Shown here: in pieces, positions 51,875 to 61,288 of the stretch
Position numbering within the stretch: the first letter of the stretch is position 1
Layout of the letters: the number at the start of each line of letters is the position of its first letter
From: Vibrio mimicus
GTDB taxonomy: Bacteria > Pseudomonadota > Gammaproteobacteria > Enterobacterales > Vibrionaceae
Direction of reading: 5' to 3'
DNA: 64,000 nt
NCBI RefSeq assembly: GCF_019048845.1
Contig: NZ_CP077426.1
Location: 2,031,501-2,095,500, forward strand
Notes under the pieces: generated by a model
Seen by the model: the letters and a program-made list of their open reading frames with translations, nothing else
What the model was told of the DNA's origin: nothing
Databases searched by the model: none
Translations under genes and position numbers: made by a program

Positions 51875-51919
51875 TTGACACAGTTTTAACTCGCTAGTTG
51901 GGGTATAACGTTACCCTTG

Positions 51920-51946
51920 GCAAAGGATGTTTAGCGCATCCTTTGC
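51920..51946. terminator. Possible terminator after cmoB
   Basis: 10-bp inverted repeat GCAAAGGATG / CATCCTTTGC with a 7-base loop. No T-run follows, so it may be a rho-type end or a protein site for the next operon. Confidence 0.45.
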
Positions 51947-51993
51947 TATAACATCTCTATACATTCACTCATTAGAAAATAATAAGGTCGCAA

Positions 51994-52731
51994 ATGTTTA
52001 AGCGAATTGCACCCTTGGCCGCATTGAGTTTGCTTTCTGGCTGTGCACTTACCAATGGCGATGAATACCACCAAGCGACGCTCGCCGCGATTCAAAGCTC
52101 TGAAACCAACATGACCCAAAAAATGACTAACTTAGAATCACAAATGGGTCAGCAAAATAATTATATTGAAAGCCTTGAGCAGCAGATTGTTGAACTCAAA
52201 ACTCAAGTCAGCCAAATTAAATTGCCGCCACCTCCAGTGCAAAAACGTGCACAATCTACCAAACCTTCTAATGAACAAAACAGCGTTCCGACCAAACCAC
52301 GTCATGATGTCGTGCTCGGTGAAATTGAGAGTGTCACCATTGATGCGATCAAACAAACCTTTGATGCCCGAGTTGACACAGGTGCTGCAACTTCATCGCT
52401 CAATGCCGTGGATATTGAAGAGTTTGAACGTAATGGCAAAAACTGGGTGCGTTTCCACCTTGCCGATGAGAAGAATCCCAAAACCGAAAACAACTGGATT
52501 GAAGCGCCTGTGGTACGTTATGTTCGCATTCGTCAGTCCACCAACGAAAACACAGAGCGCCGAGCCGTGGTTGAACTTTGGGTAAAATTAGGATCGATCC
52601 ACGAAAAAGCCCAATTTACTCTTGCGGACCGCTCGCAAATGAGCCACCCGGTTTTACTTGGCCGTGAGTTTATCCGTGACATCGCTTTGGTTGATGTCAG
52701 CCGAAAGTACATTCAGACTGAACAAAAATAG
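51994..52731 (+). CDS. Retropepsin-like lipoprotein (RimB/PF05618-type putative ATP-dependent zinc protease family)
   Basis: A 245-residue lipoprotein: lipobox LSGC (Cys17), a coiled coil (~35-75), a proline-rich linker, and a C-terminal retropepsin-like domain whose aspartate motif is VDTGAATSS (Asp128). This domain is the one annotated as ATP-dependent zinc protease, though the motif is that of aspartic peptidases. Proteins of this type accompany RimK-like ATP-grasp ligases. It lies 8 bp before the 7TM gene, which abuts the ligase: a three-gene operon. Expected location is the periplasm, membrane-anchored. Confidence 0.82.
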   Translation: MFKRIAPLAALSLLSGCALTNGDEYHQATLAAIQSSETNMTQKMTNLESQMGQQNNYIESLEQQIVELKTQVSQIKLPPPPVQKRAQSTKPSNEQNSVPTKPRHDVVLGEIESVTIDAIKQTFDARVDTGAATSSLNAVDIEEFERNGKNWVRFHLADEKNPKTENNWIEAPVVRYVRIRQSTNENTERRAVVELWVKLGSIHEKAQFTLADRSQMSHPVLLGREFIRDIALVDVSRKYIQTEQK

Positions 52732-52739
52732 GCGAGATA

Positions 52740-54248
52740 ATGACTTCTAAAATCCCTTTTTATATTTCTGTCTTCCTGCTATTTGCGACCGGCATTACGC
52801 TCAGTGTGTTGCGTCACCAAGATTATGGTGTACCTTGGACACCCGGTGAAACACGCCAAGTATGGGATGTTGAAGCCAGAATTGAATTTAACGCCCAAGG
52901 CAAAGAAGCCAAAGTTTCCCTTGCCGCACCGCTCACTCAAGAAGGCTATACCCTAATTAGCGAAACCGCGTCATCACCGGGTTATGGTATCTCTTACCTC
53001 AATACTGATTCTGGCCGCCGTATTGAGTGGTCAGTTCGCCAAGCCAGTGGCCCACAGACCATCTATTACAAAGCACAGTTTTTGGTTGACCCTCAGGCCA
53101 AAGCCGTTCAACTTCCACCCACACAAGAGATCGCTAAACCCACATTTGACGGCCCCGAAGAATCCGCAGCCATCGCCTTGATAGACAGTGCATCTCAACG
53201 TTCTGCCGATCACGTCACTTTTACTCGTGAACTGATTAAAGCGCTCAACGATTCAGAAAGCCAAAATGCTTCATTGCTACTCAATAAAATGAGCAAAGTG
53301 GAAGCCACTCAAAAACTGCTCTCATACGCACAAGTCCCCAACAAAGTCGTTGGTGTGATTCAGCTTGAAGATGGCCGTCGTCGCCAGTCGATCCAGCACA
53401 TGAATGAAGTGTGGAATGGCAAGGCGTGGATTTTGTTTAATCCTGAAACGGGAACTCAACCAACACATCCAAATCTTTTGGTTTGGGATGAGTCGAACAT
53501 CTCCTTACTCGATGTTGTGGGTGGACAAAACAGCCAAGTCATGTTCAGTATGATTTCGCAAAAAGTGACACCTCAGCAAGCCACCGACAGCAAAGTTGAG
53601 GCAGACGGTTTACTCAATCTCTCAATCCATAGCTTGCCGCTTGAAGAGCAAGCCATGTTCAAGACCATCATGTTGATCCCGATTGGTGCCTTGATCGTGG
53701 TGTTTTTGCGCGTGATTGTCGGACTCAAAACCTCGGGAACTTTCATGCCCGTCTTGATCGCGGTGGCCTTTGTACAAACCCAGCTCACCACGGGTATTGT
53801 CGGCTTTCTGCTGATTGTAGGCACTGGTTTAATCATTCGTAGCTACCTCTCCAAGCTCAATCTCTTACTGGTTGCACGGATTTCAGCCGTGATCATCACC
53901 GTGATTTTGATTATTTCGGTGTTTACTGTGGTGGCGTTTAAAGTCGGTTTAACCGAAGGCTTAACCATCACTTTCTTCCCGATGATTATTCTGTCGTGGA
54001 CCATTGAGCGGATGTCCATTTTGTGGGAAGAAGAAGGCGCTAAAGAGGTACTGCTGCAAGGCGGTGGCTCACTGTTTACCGCTATTTTGATCTATCTGGC
54101 GATGACCAACACGTATGTACAACACTTAACCTTTAATTTCATTGGGTTACAGTTGGTTGTTCTCGCGGCAATCCTACTGTTGGGAACTTACACAGGTTAT
54201 CGAATTTCAGAGCTGCGTCGCTTCAAGCCTTTGGTGGAGGAGAAGTAA
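52740..54248 (+). CDS. Inactive transglutaminase-like domain fused to seven-transmembrane domain
   Basis: A 502-residue protein. One N-terminal membrane anchor (~7-24), a periplasmic domain to ~300 related to transglutaminases, then seven hydrophobic helices (~305-490; IMLIPIGALIVVFLRVIV onwards). I find no cysteine in the whole sequence, so the papain-type nucleophile is absent, in line with the family name inactive transglutaminase/7TM. The stop overlaps the ATP-grasp start by one base. Inference: it recognises a peptide or glutamyl chain and transmits or transports, together with the flanking protease and ligase. Confidence 0.85.
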   Translation: MTSKIPFYISVFLLFATGITLSVLRHQDYGVPWTPGETRQVWDVEARIEFNAQGKEAKVSLAAPLTQEGYTLISETASSPGYGISYLNTDSGRRIEWSVRQASGPQTIYYKAQFLVDPQAKAVQLPPTQEIAKPTFDGPEESAAIALIDSASQRSADHVTFTRELIKALNDSESQNASLLLNKMSKVEATQKLLSYAQVPNKVVGVIQLEDGRRRQSIQHMNEVWNGKAWILFNPETGTQPTHPNLLVWDESNISLLDVVGGQNSQVMFSMISQKVTPQQATDSKVEADGLLNLSIHSLPLEEQAMFKTIMLIPIGALIVVFLRVIVGLKTSGTFMPVLIAVAFVQTQLTTGIVGFLLIVGTGLIIRSYLSKLNLLLVARISAVIITVILIISVFTVVAFKVGLTEGLTITFFPMIILSWTIERMSILWEEEGAKEVLLQGGGSLFTAILIYLAMTNTYVQHLTFNFIGLQLVVLAAILLLGTYTGYRISELRRFKPLVEEK

Positions 54249-55234
54249 TGGGGTTCTCCTTTTCGTTCTCGGATTACACCTCCCCTTTTAAGCTGCGCCG
54301 CAAAGGTATCATGGGGATGAATAAGCGTAACCACGCTTATATCGGACGTTACAACGATCGTTCCAAGTACCCTTTGGTGGATGACAAGCTCAAAACCAAG
54401 CTGATCGCTCAACGGGCTGGGTGTACGGTTCCAAAGCTCATCGGCGTGATCAGCAATCAAGCCGAAGTGAAACACATCCATGAAATGGTCAAAGACTGGC
54501 CGGGCTTTGTGATTAAGCCTGCGCGCGGCAGCGGTGGGAAAGGCATTTTAGTCGTCACCGCCCATCAAGCAGGTGTGTATACCAAACCCTCAGGTTCGAC
54601 CATGAATAAAGAGGATGTCGAACGCCACATCAGTAACGCGTTAGCCGGACTCTTCTCTCTTGGCGGAAAAAATGATGTGGCTGTCGTTGAAAACCTAATC
54701 AAGTTTGATGACTGCTTTGATGGCTTTAGCTACGAAGGCGTACCCGATGTGCGCATCATTGTGTTTAAAGGCTACCCAGTCATGGCGATGATGCGCCTCT
54801 CTACTTCAGCCTCCGATGGCAAAGCCAACTTGCACCAAGGTGCAGTGGGCGTGGGTATTGATATTGCCACCGGTAAAGCAGTACGTGCCGTGCAATTTAA
54901 TAAGCCAGTAACGCATCATCCTGATACAGGAAAAGATCTTTCAACCTTAGTCGTTCCACACTGGGAGAGGTTGCTCACATTAGCCGCTAGCGCATGGGAA
55001 ATGACAGGGTTGGGCTACCTTGGCACCGACATGGTTCTAGATAAAGAAGAAGGTCCAATGGTGTTAGAGCTCAATGCTCGCCCAGGTCTTGCCATTCAAA
55101 TTGCCAACGGTGCTGGGCTGCTACCACGCTTACAACATATTGAAAGTCTCGGTGCGGCATTAATTTACCCTACCCCAGCCGAACGAGTAGCGTATTCCGT
55201 ACGCAAATTTGGCGTACAGCCTGCAACCGTTTAG
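54248..55234 (+). CDS. RimK-like ATP-grasp ligase (alpha-L-glutamate ligase-like)
   Basis: A 328-residue cytosolic ATP-grasp enzyme of the alpha-L-glutamate ligase-like subfamily. Nucleotide-binding segments: FVIKPARGSGGKGILVV (~93-109) and the C-terminal metal site MVLELNARPGLAIQIAN. RimK family enzymes add glutamates to protein or small-molecule acceptors; the substrate of this branch is not established to my knowledge. One-base overlap with the 7TM gene means strict coupling. A terminator at 55266-55292 closes the operon. Confidence 0.86.
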   Translation: MGFSFSFSDYTSPFKLRRKGIMGMNKRNHAYIGRYNDRSKYPLVDDKLKTKLIAQRAGCTVPKLIGVISNQAEVKHIHEMVKDWPGFVIKPARGSGGKGILVVTAHQAGVYTKPSGSTMNKEDVERHISNALAGLFSLGGKNDVAVVENLIKFDDCFDGFSYEGVPDVRIIVFKGYPVMAMMRLSTSASDGKANLHQGAVGVGIDIATGKAVRAVQFNKPVTHHPDTGKDLSTLVVPHWERLLTLAASAWEMTGLGYLGTDMVLDKEEGPMVLELNARPGLAIQIANGAGLLPRLQHIESLGAALIYPTPAERVAYSVRKFGVQPATV

Positions 55235-55265
55235 AAACTCTACTTTATGCAGAGTCGAACATGAC

Positions 55266-55293
55266 AAAAGGCTTCTCTTGGGAAGCCTTTTTC
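55266..55293 (+). terminator. Terminator of the retropepsin/7TM/ATP-grasp operon
   Basis: Stem AAAAGGCTTC / GAAGCCTTTT, loop TCTTGG, then T's. Confidence 0.88.
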
Positions 55294-55324
55294 GTTAGCA
55301 ATGAAAGCATCACTTACAGATGAA

Positions 55325-56419
55325 TTACGCGTATTGCGCTTCAAATTCTTTCATAAAATCGACGAGAGCTTGTACACCTTCTAACGGCATCGCGTTATAG
55401 ATAGAAGCACGCATCCCTCCAACAACACGATGACCTTTCAGTGAAACTAAACCACGCGCTTCCGCCAATTCTAAGAAGGTGTCATCCAATTCAGGTTTTG
55501 CTAATTGAAATGGCACATTCATCAGTGAACGGTTGTCTGGATGGATTTCGTTCCGATAGAAATCGGAGGCATCAATGTAACCATAAAGCAGCGCTGCTTT
55601 AGCACGGTTCACTTCCTCAATCGCTTTCACGCCACCTTGTTGTTTCAACCATTTAAATACTAGGCCTGACAGATACCAAGCAAAAGTGGGTGGCGTGTTA
55701 AACATTGAGTCTTGCTCGGCAAGAATCTTGTAGTTCAATACACCTGGTAGCAAATCACTGGCTAAATCGAGCAGATCATCGCGGACGATGGCGATACAAA
55801 TCCCCGCTGGGCCAATATTCTTCTGCGCGCCGGCGTAAATTACGCCGTATTTCGATACATCGATTTCACGAGACAAGATGGTGGAAGACATATCGGCAAC
55901 GATAGGCTTATCTGTCACGGGTAGATCGTTGATCTCAATACCATCGATAGTTTCATTGGGACAAAAATGCACAAAAGCCGCCTGATCGGCGATACGCCAC
56001 TCACTGGCTGGCAGCACCGCAATTTTGCCTTCTTTTTTGATTTTGGCATCGAAAACATCAACAGTGCAGTATTTCTTCGCTTCTTTCACTGCACTCATTG
56101 CCCAGTAACCCGCATCAATGTACGTTGCCGTGTCTGCATCACCTAACAAGTTAAGAGGTACCGCAGCAAACTGTGCACGCGCTCCGCCTTGGCAAAACAG
56201 CACTTTATAATTGGATGGGATATTCAGCAGATCACGCAGATCACGCTCTGCTTCATCGGCAACTTGAATAAACGGCTTACTACGATGGCTAATTTCCATC
56301 ACCGAAGTGCCAAGGTGATTCCAGTTTACAAACTCAGCTTGTGCTTGCAGCATGACGGGCTTAGGCAACGCCGCTGGGCCCGCACTAAAGTTATAAACCG
56401 TATCGGTGTTGTGCTCCAT
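55325..56419 (-). CDS. serC: Phosphoserine aminotransferase SerC
   Basis: A 364-residue class V aminotransferase that makes phosphoserine from phosphohydroxypyruvate and glutamate (also used in B6 synthesis). Landmarks: [28 protein letters not shown], and the PLP lysine in [13 protein letters not shown]. The frame is open further upstream, but ATG 56419 ([14 protein letters not shown]) is preferred: AGGAG lies 10 bases away and the upstream part includes a terminator. Downstream of ydgA in the same direction. Confidence 0.96.
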   Translation of the reverse strand: MEHNTDTVYNFSAGPAALPKPVMLQAQAEFVNWNHLGTSVMEISHRSKPFIQVADEAERDLRDLLNIPSNYKVLFCQGGARAQFAAVPLNLLGDADTATYIDAGYWAMSAVKEAKKYCTVDVFDAKIKKEGKIAVLPASEWRIADQAAFVHFCPNETIDGIEINDLPVTDKPIVADMSSTILSREIDVSKYGVIYAGAQKNIGPAGICIAIVRDDLLDLASDLLPGVLNYKILAEQDSMFNTPPTFAWYLSGLVFKWLKQQGGVKAIEEVNRAKAALLYGYIDASDFYRNEIHPDNRSLMNVPFQLAKPELDDTFLELAEARGLVSLKGHRVVGGMRASIYNAMPLEGVQALVDFMKEFEAQYA

Positions 56420-56487
56420 GTGTTCTTTGCTCCTGCTAACGAAAAGTGTTGTGATTAATACCACTTTTTTCATCAGATAAAAAGCGA

Positions 56488-56513
56488 GAAAAGAGGCCTT
56501 TCGGCCTCTTTTC
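56488..56513 (-). terminator. Terminator between the DUF945 gene and serC
   Basis: 11-bp stem GAAAAGAGGCC / GGCCTCTTTTC, loop TTTC; T-runs on both strands. Confidence 0.9.
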
Positions 56514-56540
56514 CTGAGCAAATATCAACAAAGTAATTTT

Positions 56541-57806
56541 TTAACCTTGCGACATCATCAAAGGCATTAACAACATGACTAAAGGCATGGTCTTTCCGCT
56601 TGAAAACACCAGATTACCTTCTTTAATTTCAGCATCTAAGGTGTAGCCTTTATCATCCTGTTTCATCATTTCCATCATCATCAACTGATCGATGCCTTCT
56701 TGAATAAATGGGAAAGCTTCAATCAACTGGTGAGAAATAAAGGTTTTGGTTTGCCCAGTCAACGCAGGTACTACCGCCATAGGATCTTGCAGAACATTTT
56801 GTGTACCTTCCGGAACAGAAAGACGCAAGTTCGATGCAAAATCACCACCGGAAATGTTCGCCGCAAACTTATCAATCGAAATAAAGAAACCTTTATTAAA
56901 CAGCGTTTCTACCTGCGGCAAAATCTGCTCAACCTCTTGATCCGTCATTTCTGCTGAGCCTTGATAGAGCTTTGAAAGCGCGGTAGTCGCCGCGGTATCG
57001 AGATCACCTAGCGTGAAATCGAGCGCAAAATCTTTAAACTCGCCTTCGCTGTACTTCGCATTGGCAACTTTCATTTGATGCGCCGTAGTAAAGCGTGTCT
57101 GAGTACCATCTAGCGCAGAGGTAAAATGATAAGTAAAACCATCCACATCAAATTCAGTTTGCCCAGCTTGGTTAACACTCAGTTTATCGAGTTTGAAGTT
57201 CTGCGAACCTAGCCACAACCCCTCACTCTCTTTACCTTGGCCATCGCCAGAAATCTGACTAAGTACCATTTGTGCTTGATTTTCAAAATCTAAAATCATT
57301 TTTGGCATGTTGAGCTGGAATGTCACTTCACCTAAGGTGGTGACCGAACCCACCATTTGCGCAGGTTCAACAGTAACCGTTACCGGCTCTTCACCTTGGA
57401 ACACATAGTTCCACTGATCCAGTTTCACTGTGTAATCGGTATTGCCATTAAGGTGCGTGTTAGACAATATTTGCAGTGGGAATTGTGGAAATTGAGGCAA
57501 GGTAGACACAGCCGACACACCCATTAAACCGTGAGTCAATTTACTGTCGACCAAAATTTCGGTTGGGATCCCTTCTGCTTCTAACTGCGCAACAATCGCA
57601 GGATCAGTGATGCGGTAACGCGTCTGCATTTGTGACGACAGATAACCGCGTTGATAATTCACTAGTTCCGCTTTAGTTGAGGCGCTTTCAAAATTGGCTA
57701 GGCCATCCTTAATGGCTGATTCGCCGATTTGCCCAACCGCAAGCGGCCAGCATAACCCTAGCGCAACAGCCCCACCCACCGCACCGATCATCTTTATTGA
57801 TTTCAT
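56541..57806 (-). CDS. ydgA: DUF945 (YdgA family) periplasmic/inner-membrane protein
   Basis: A 421-residue protein of the DUF945/YdgA family. An N-terminal hydrophobic segment (IGAVGGAVALGLCWPLAVG, ~7-25) acts as signal anchor; the rest is beta-rich with repeated amphipathic strands, resembling the AsmA-like large periplasmic family. E. coli YdgA is a conserved envelope protein of unclear role. A small C-terminal hydrophobic stretch (LVMLLMPLMM) is present. Transcribed toward serC. Confidence 0.87.
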   Translation of the reverse strand: MKSIKMIGAVGGAVALGLCWPLAVGQIGESAIKDGLANFESASTKAELVNYQRGYLSSQMQTRYRITDPAIVAQLEAEGIPTEILVDSKLTHGLMGVSAVSTLPQFPQFPLQILSNTHLNGNTDYTVKLDQWNYVFQGEEPVTVTVEPAQMVGSVTTLGEVTFQLNMPKMILDFENQAQMVLSQISGDGQGKESEGLWLGSQNFKLDKLSVNQAGQTEFDVDGFTYHFTSALDGTQTRFTTAHQMKVANAKYSEGEFKDFALDFTLGDLDTAATTALSKLYQGSAEMTDQEVEQILPQVETLFNKGFFISIDKFAANISGGDFASNLRLSVPEGTQNVLQDPMAVVPALTGQTKTFISHQLIEAFPFIQEGIDQLMMMEMMKQDDKGYTLDAEIKEGNLVFSSGKTMPLVMLLMPLMMSQG

Positions 57807-58028
57807 AGTTAAACGTTTCCTTGGGATTGAGTTTGCTTAGTTTAGGTGACGAAAGTCGTACAAGATACAAATAATTGTCAATCTTTGCGCAAACAACGGG
57901 AAAAGTATGAATTAAATCAGAGTATTGAACTGTAACACTGTCGATTAGAAATTCTCCAACTCGGCTCCCACTTCATAAGCCTCATCCCTGCTACAGTAAC
58001 AGCTTGAAAAATGGAGAGAGAATAGGTT

Positions 58029-59978
58029 GTGAATCGGTACGCCCTGCTCATTTTAGACAACAATCCGGTCAGTATTGAACAATGGCACCAAGAGTTGGTT
58101 AGCTTGGCCAACAAGTTCGATGTTTGCAGTGCGCAATCCATCACTGAAGCTCAGCAATGGCTTGAATTTCTTGAACAACATGAACAGATCGCAGCCTTAG
58201 TTATAGCCAGTCACCATGAAGCACTCAATGGCGCTGAATTTTTGATCCGCTTGGATAAGATTTCTCACACCAAACACGCGAGAAAAGTTTTAGTCAGCTG
58301 CGGGCAAGATATTCAAGCCATTCTCAACGCGGTTAACGAAGGGCGATTAGACTATTGCCTCACCAATCCATTACAAGACAATGTGTTACGTAAAACAGCA
58401 GTCCAAGAATTAACCTCTTTTGTACTCGAACACGACAAGGATAACATCCTCACCTACAGCACAGTACTCGACCAACAACGCCTACTGCGTGCGCATATCG
58501 ATAATAAAATGCGTAGTTATCGTGAGGGTTTCATCACGGATTATCATCGTTTATCCGACAGTGAATTAGCTGAAAAAGTTATCGGCGCGCTGTACCAGTT
58601 TTTTGATGAAAAAGATGAAACGCAAGCCTGCCGAACGTATTCAGCACAACACATACTGACTCAGGAAGGGGAACCAAACCGCTTTTTATGGTTTATCACC
58701 GAAGGTGAAGTTGCACTGTATAAAAATGACGACCTCGGTCAGCAACATGAAGTCGTGCGCCATAAAAAAGGTAATATTGTGGGTGGCATGTCTTTTGTTA
58801 CTGGCGAACCCTCCTTCTCTACCGCAATTACCTTAACGCAAACCGAAGTGATCAAACTCGATCGTGATGTGTTCGCCAAAGTCATGCACAACGATACCAG
58901 TTTATTGCCACTGTTTACTAACTTACTGCTGCGCCATTTTAATCGACGCTTACAACGCAGCATCACCACCAAACTGGAACTGCAAAAAACCCTCGACTCA
59001 CTCGAGTCCGCTCATCAGCAGTTAGTGGAGCGTGAAAAAATGGCGATGTTAGGCCAACTTGTAGCCGGTGTAGCCCATGAACTCAACAACCCTGTCGCCG
59101 CCATATTACGTGGAACCGAAACCCTCTCTAGTCATATAGGTCATTTAATTGAGGGGGGAGAACGTGCCCAAACTGAACTATTAGGTGCACAACTTCTCAA
59201 TAAAGCAATGCAAGCCAAACCCGTATCCACTTCCGAAGAGCGCAGTAAAGCTAAGCAGTTGGAAGCCCTCATTCACCACCGTTTAATTGCCAAGAAAATG
59301 GTGAAGTTGGGGCTCGATGAAGATGAAACCATGATCCAACTGGCTAAAAGTCGCCCTGAAAGTGCACAGAAGCAGCTCGAACAACTGGAAAGTTATCATC
59401 TCACTGGCAGCACTTTACGCTCCATCCAAGTCTGTGCACAACGTATTGCTGATATGGTGAAAAGCCTAAAAGGCTATGCCAGACCCGATGATGAAACCTA
59501 TCGACTCACTGATATTCACGAAGGCATAGAAGATACTCTCGTCATATTTGAAAATCGGCTCAAAAGACACAGCGTAGAAAAAGAATACGCTCAGTTACCG
59601 TTGATTTACTGCTTACCCATCGCATTACAGCAAGTCTGGACTAATCTGATTTCCAACGCGATAGATGCATTTCCAGAACACGGCGTGTTGCAAATTCAAA
59701 CTGAACTACAACGCCATCAAGAGGCTGATTATGCCGTGATTCGCTTCACCGATAACGGCTGTGGGATCCCAGAAGAACTTAAAGAGCAAATCTTCGCCCT
59801 CAACTACACCACCAAACGTGAAGGCAATTTTGGTCTCGGGATTGGTCTATCGGTATGTCAACAAATAATCTTACAGCATCAGGGGTGGATAGACGTCGAC
59901 TCCCAACCTAACCTCTACACCACCATGACGGTGTGGCTTCCCTTAGTCGCACCCACTTTGGCAAGGAGTAAGCCATGA
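58029..59978 (+). CDS. Sensor histidine kinase with pseudo-receiver and cyclic-nucleotide-like domains
   Basis: A 649-residue soluble kinase. Residues 1-120 align with the receiver of the next gene (LLILDNN = LCVDDER), but the phospho-accepting position is Ser61 instead of Asp, and Thr and Lys of the switch become Cys91 and Asn113. Residues ~190-305 resemble a cNMP-binding domain, though the usual G-E and P-R of the phosphate cassette read G-G and P-S-F. Then come HisKA with His350 (AHELNNP), an inserted helical stretch, N-box NLISNAIDAF, and G boxes DNGCGIPEE and GLGIGLS. GTG start. It overlaps the response regulator by 4 bases. Signal unknown. Confidence 0.9.
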   Translation: MNRYALLILDNNPVSIEQWHQELVSLANKFDVCSAQSITEAQQWLEFLEQHEQIAALVIASHHEALNGAEFLIRLDKISHTKHARKVLVSCGQDIQAILNAVNEGRLDYCLTNPLQDNVLRKTAVQELTSFVLEHDKDNILTYSTVLDQQRLLRAHIDNKMRSYREGFITDYHRLSDSELAEKVIGALYQFFDEKDETQACRTYSAQHILTQEGEPNRFLWFITEGEVALYKNDDLGQQHEVVRHKKGNIVGGMSFVTGEPSFSTAITLTQTEVIKLDRDVFAKVMHNDTSLLPLFTNLLLRHFNRRLQRSITTKLELQKTLDSLESAHQQLVEREKMAMLGQLVAGVAHELNNPVAAILRGTETLSSHIGHLIEGGERAQTELLGAQLLNKAMQAKPVSTSEERSKAKQLEALIHHRLIAKKMVKLGLDEDETMIQLAKSRPESAQKQLEQLESYHLTGSTLRSIQVCAQRIADMVKSLKGYARPDDETYRLTDIHEGIEDTLVIFENRLKRHSVEKEYAQLPLIYCLPIALQQVWTNLISNAIDAFPEHGVLQIQTELQRHQEADYAVIRFTDNGCGIPEELKEQIFALNYTTKREGNFGLGIGLSVCQQIILQHQGWIDVDSQPNLYTTMTVWLPLVAPTLARSKP

Positions 59979-60472
59979 ATAAATATCTGATTTTATGTGT
60001 GGATGATGAACGAGAAGTGCTCGACAGTGTGGTGCAAGATCTCGATTGCTTTGAAGAGCATTTTATTATTGAAGCAGCCGAATCAGTTGCGGAAGCGAAA
60101 TCTGTAATTGATGACTATAGGCAAGATGAAACCCCACTTGCGCTCATCCTATGTGATCACATCATGCCTGAGCAGACCGGAATCCAATTTCTGATCGAAC
60201 TAAATCAAGAAGCTGACACAGCTAAAACTCGCAAAATGTTACTCACTGGTCAAGCTGGACTCGAAGATACCGTTCAAGCGGTAAACCATGCGAGCTTACA
60301 CTTTTACATTGCTAAGCCATGGCATGGCGAACAGCTGCGCCAAGCGGTCAAAGAGCAACTGACTCAATACGTGATTGAAAATGAAGATGATTTAATGCCT
60401 TGGATCCAAGTGTTGGATGCAGAAAAAATTCTGAATGCGATCTCAGCCAAAAGAATGAGCTTTGGCGAATAG
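59975..60472 (+). CDS. Stand-alone response regulator receiver
   Basis: A 165-residue receiver protein. Acid pocket Asp10/Asp11 (CVDDER), phospho-acceptor Asp61 (LILCDHIMPEQ), switch Thr91 and Lys114 (IAKPW) are all intact. After the receiver there is only a ~40-residue acidic/helical tail, so it probably acts by binding a partner protein. The ATGA overlap with the kinase gene makes it the cognate partner; its receiver aligns with the kinase's own pseudo-receiver. Confidence 0.92.
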   Translation: MNKYLILCVDDEREVLDSVVQDLDCFEEHFIIEAAESVAEAKSVIDDYRQDETPLALILCDHIMPEQTGIQFLIELNQEADTAKTRKMLLTGQAGLEDTVQAVNHASLHFYIAKPWHGEQLRQAVKEQLTQYVIENEDDLMPWIQVLDAEKILNAISAKRMSFGE

Positions 60473-60662
60473 CAATCTGGCACTTAACTTGCTTAAAATT
60501 CATCTGAACGACAAAACTCTGACATTTTTTGATAGTAGCTTGATACATCAATGCCTTATGATGTCAAACCATGCATCCGGAGTCGATTTTATGGCTTCAG
60601 TCGCTGCAAATATGCGGGCAGTGGCCTTGGAATTAATCAGAAGATATAGGTTTATCTAAATT

Positions 60663-61217
60663 ATGCGTAAAACAATCATTGCAACTGCACTACTTCTTAC
60701 CGCTGGCTCAGCATTCGCTGTTGATGGTAATAATAATGATAGCCGTACCGTAATGAGCAACTTTAGCTATGACTACGTAGAAGCGCGCATCGGCGCTAGC
60801 CCGGTTACTTTTGGTGCTGCGATGAGCCGTTCTGTGCATCCTAATGCTCATGCTATTGCTCGTATCGACTCAGAATTTGAAGGCGACTACGATGTCGCGG
60901 CTGGATTTGGCTTTCATGCTCCAGTCAACAATTGGGCGGACGTGACTGGTGAAATGCTATTTCGCTTAGTCGATGACCGTAGTCGTTCTAGCGCAGATAC
61001 TGGCATGGAACTGAATGTCGGCATTCGCCAATGGTTAGGTCCACAGTTAGAAGTGGGCGGCAAAGCGGGTTATGTTTCTATCGATAACAACGATGACTGG
61101 CTAGGTTCCGTGTATGCGCGTTTCCACTCTACTGAGCTGTTCTCTCTTGGCGCAGAAGCACGCTTCAATGATTTTTATAACGACCAGCTGATGTTTACTG
61201 CTCGTTTTAATTTCTAA
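60663..61217 (+). CDS. Small outer-membrane beta-barrel protein
   Basis: A 184-residue protein with a clear signal peptide (cleavage after SAFA, ~19). The mature part alternates polar/aromatic strands (FSYDYVEARIGA, ADVTGEMLFRLV, LGSVYARFHSTELFSLGAEARF) and ends in MFTARFNF, whose last Phe is the classic barrel-assembly signal. Eight strands are plausible. No known family name recognised. Monocistronic with a strong terminator shared with tfoX. Confidence 0.8.
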   Translation: MRKTIIATALLLTAGSAFAVDGNNNDSRTVMSNFSYDYVEARIGASPVTFGAAMSRSVHPNAHAIARIDSEFEGDYDVAAGFGFHAPVNNWADVTGEMLFRLVDDRSRSSADTGMELNVGIRQWLGPQLEVGGKAGYVSIDNNDDWLGSVYARFHSTELFSLGAEARFNDFYNDQLMFTARFNF

Positions 61218-61240
61218 CTTTAGCTTGAAGCAACAACACA

Positions 61241-61274
61241 AACAAATAAGCCGGGAAATCCCGGCTTATTTGTT
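61241..61274. terminator. Bidirectional terminator between beta-barrel gene and tfoX
   Basis: 15-bp stem AACAAATAAGCCGGG / CCCGGCTTATTTGTT, loop AAAT, between converging genes. Confidence 0.95.
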
Positions 61275-61288
61275 GTTTTCGATTCACG

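Noticed and set aside
60462..60659. 65-codon frame between the response regulator and the beta-barrel gene
   Set aside because: Overlaps the end of the regulator, no recognisable features or good ribosome-binding site.
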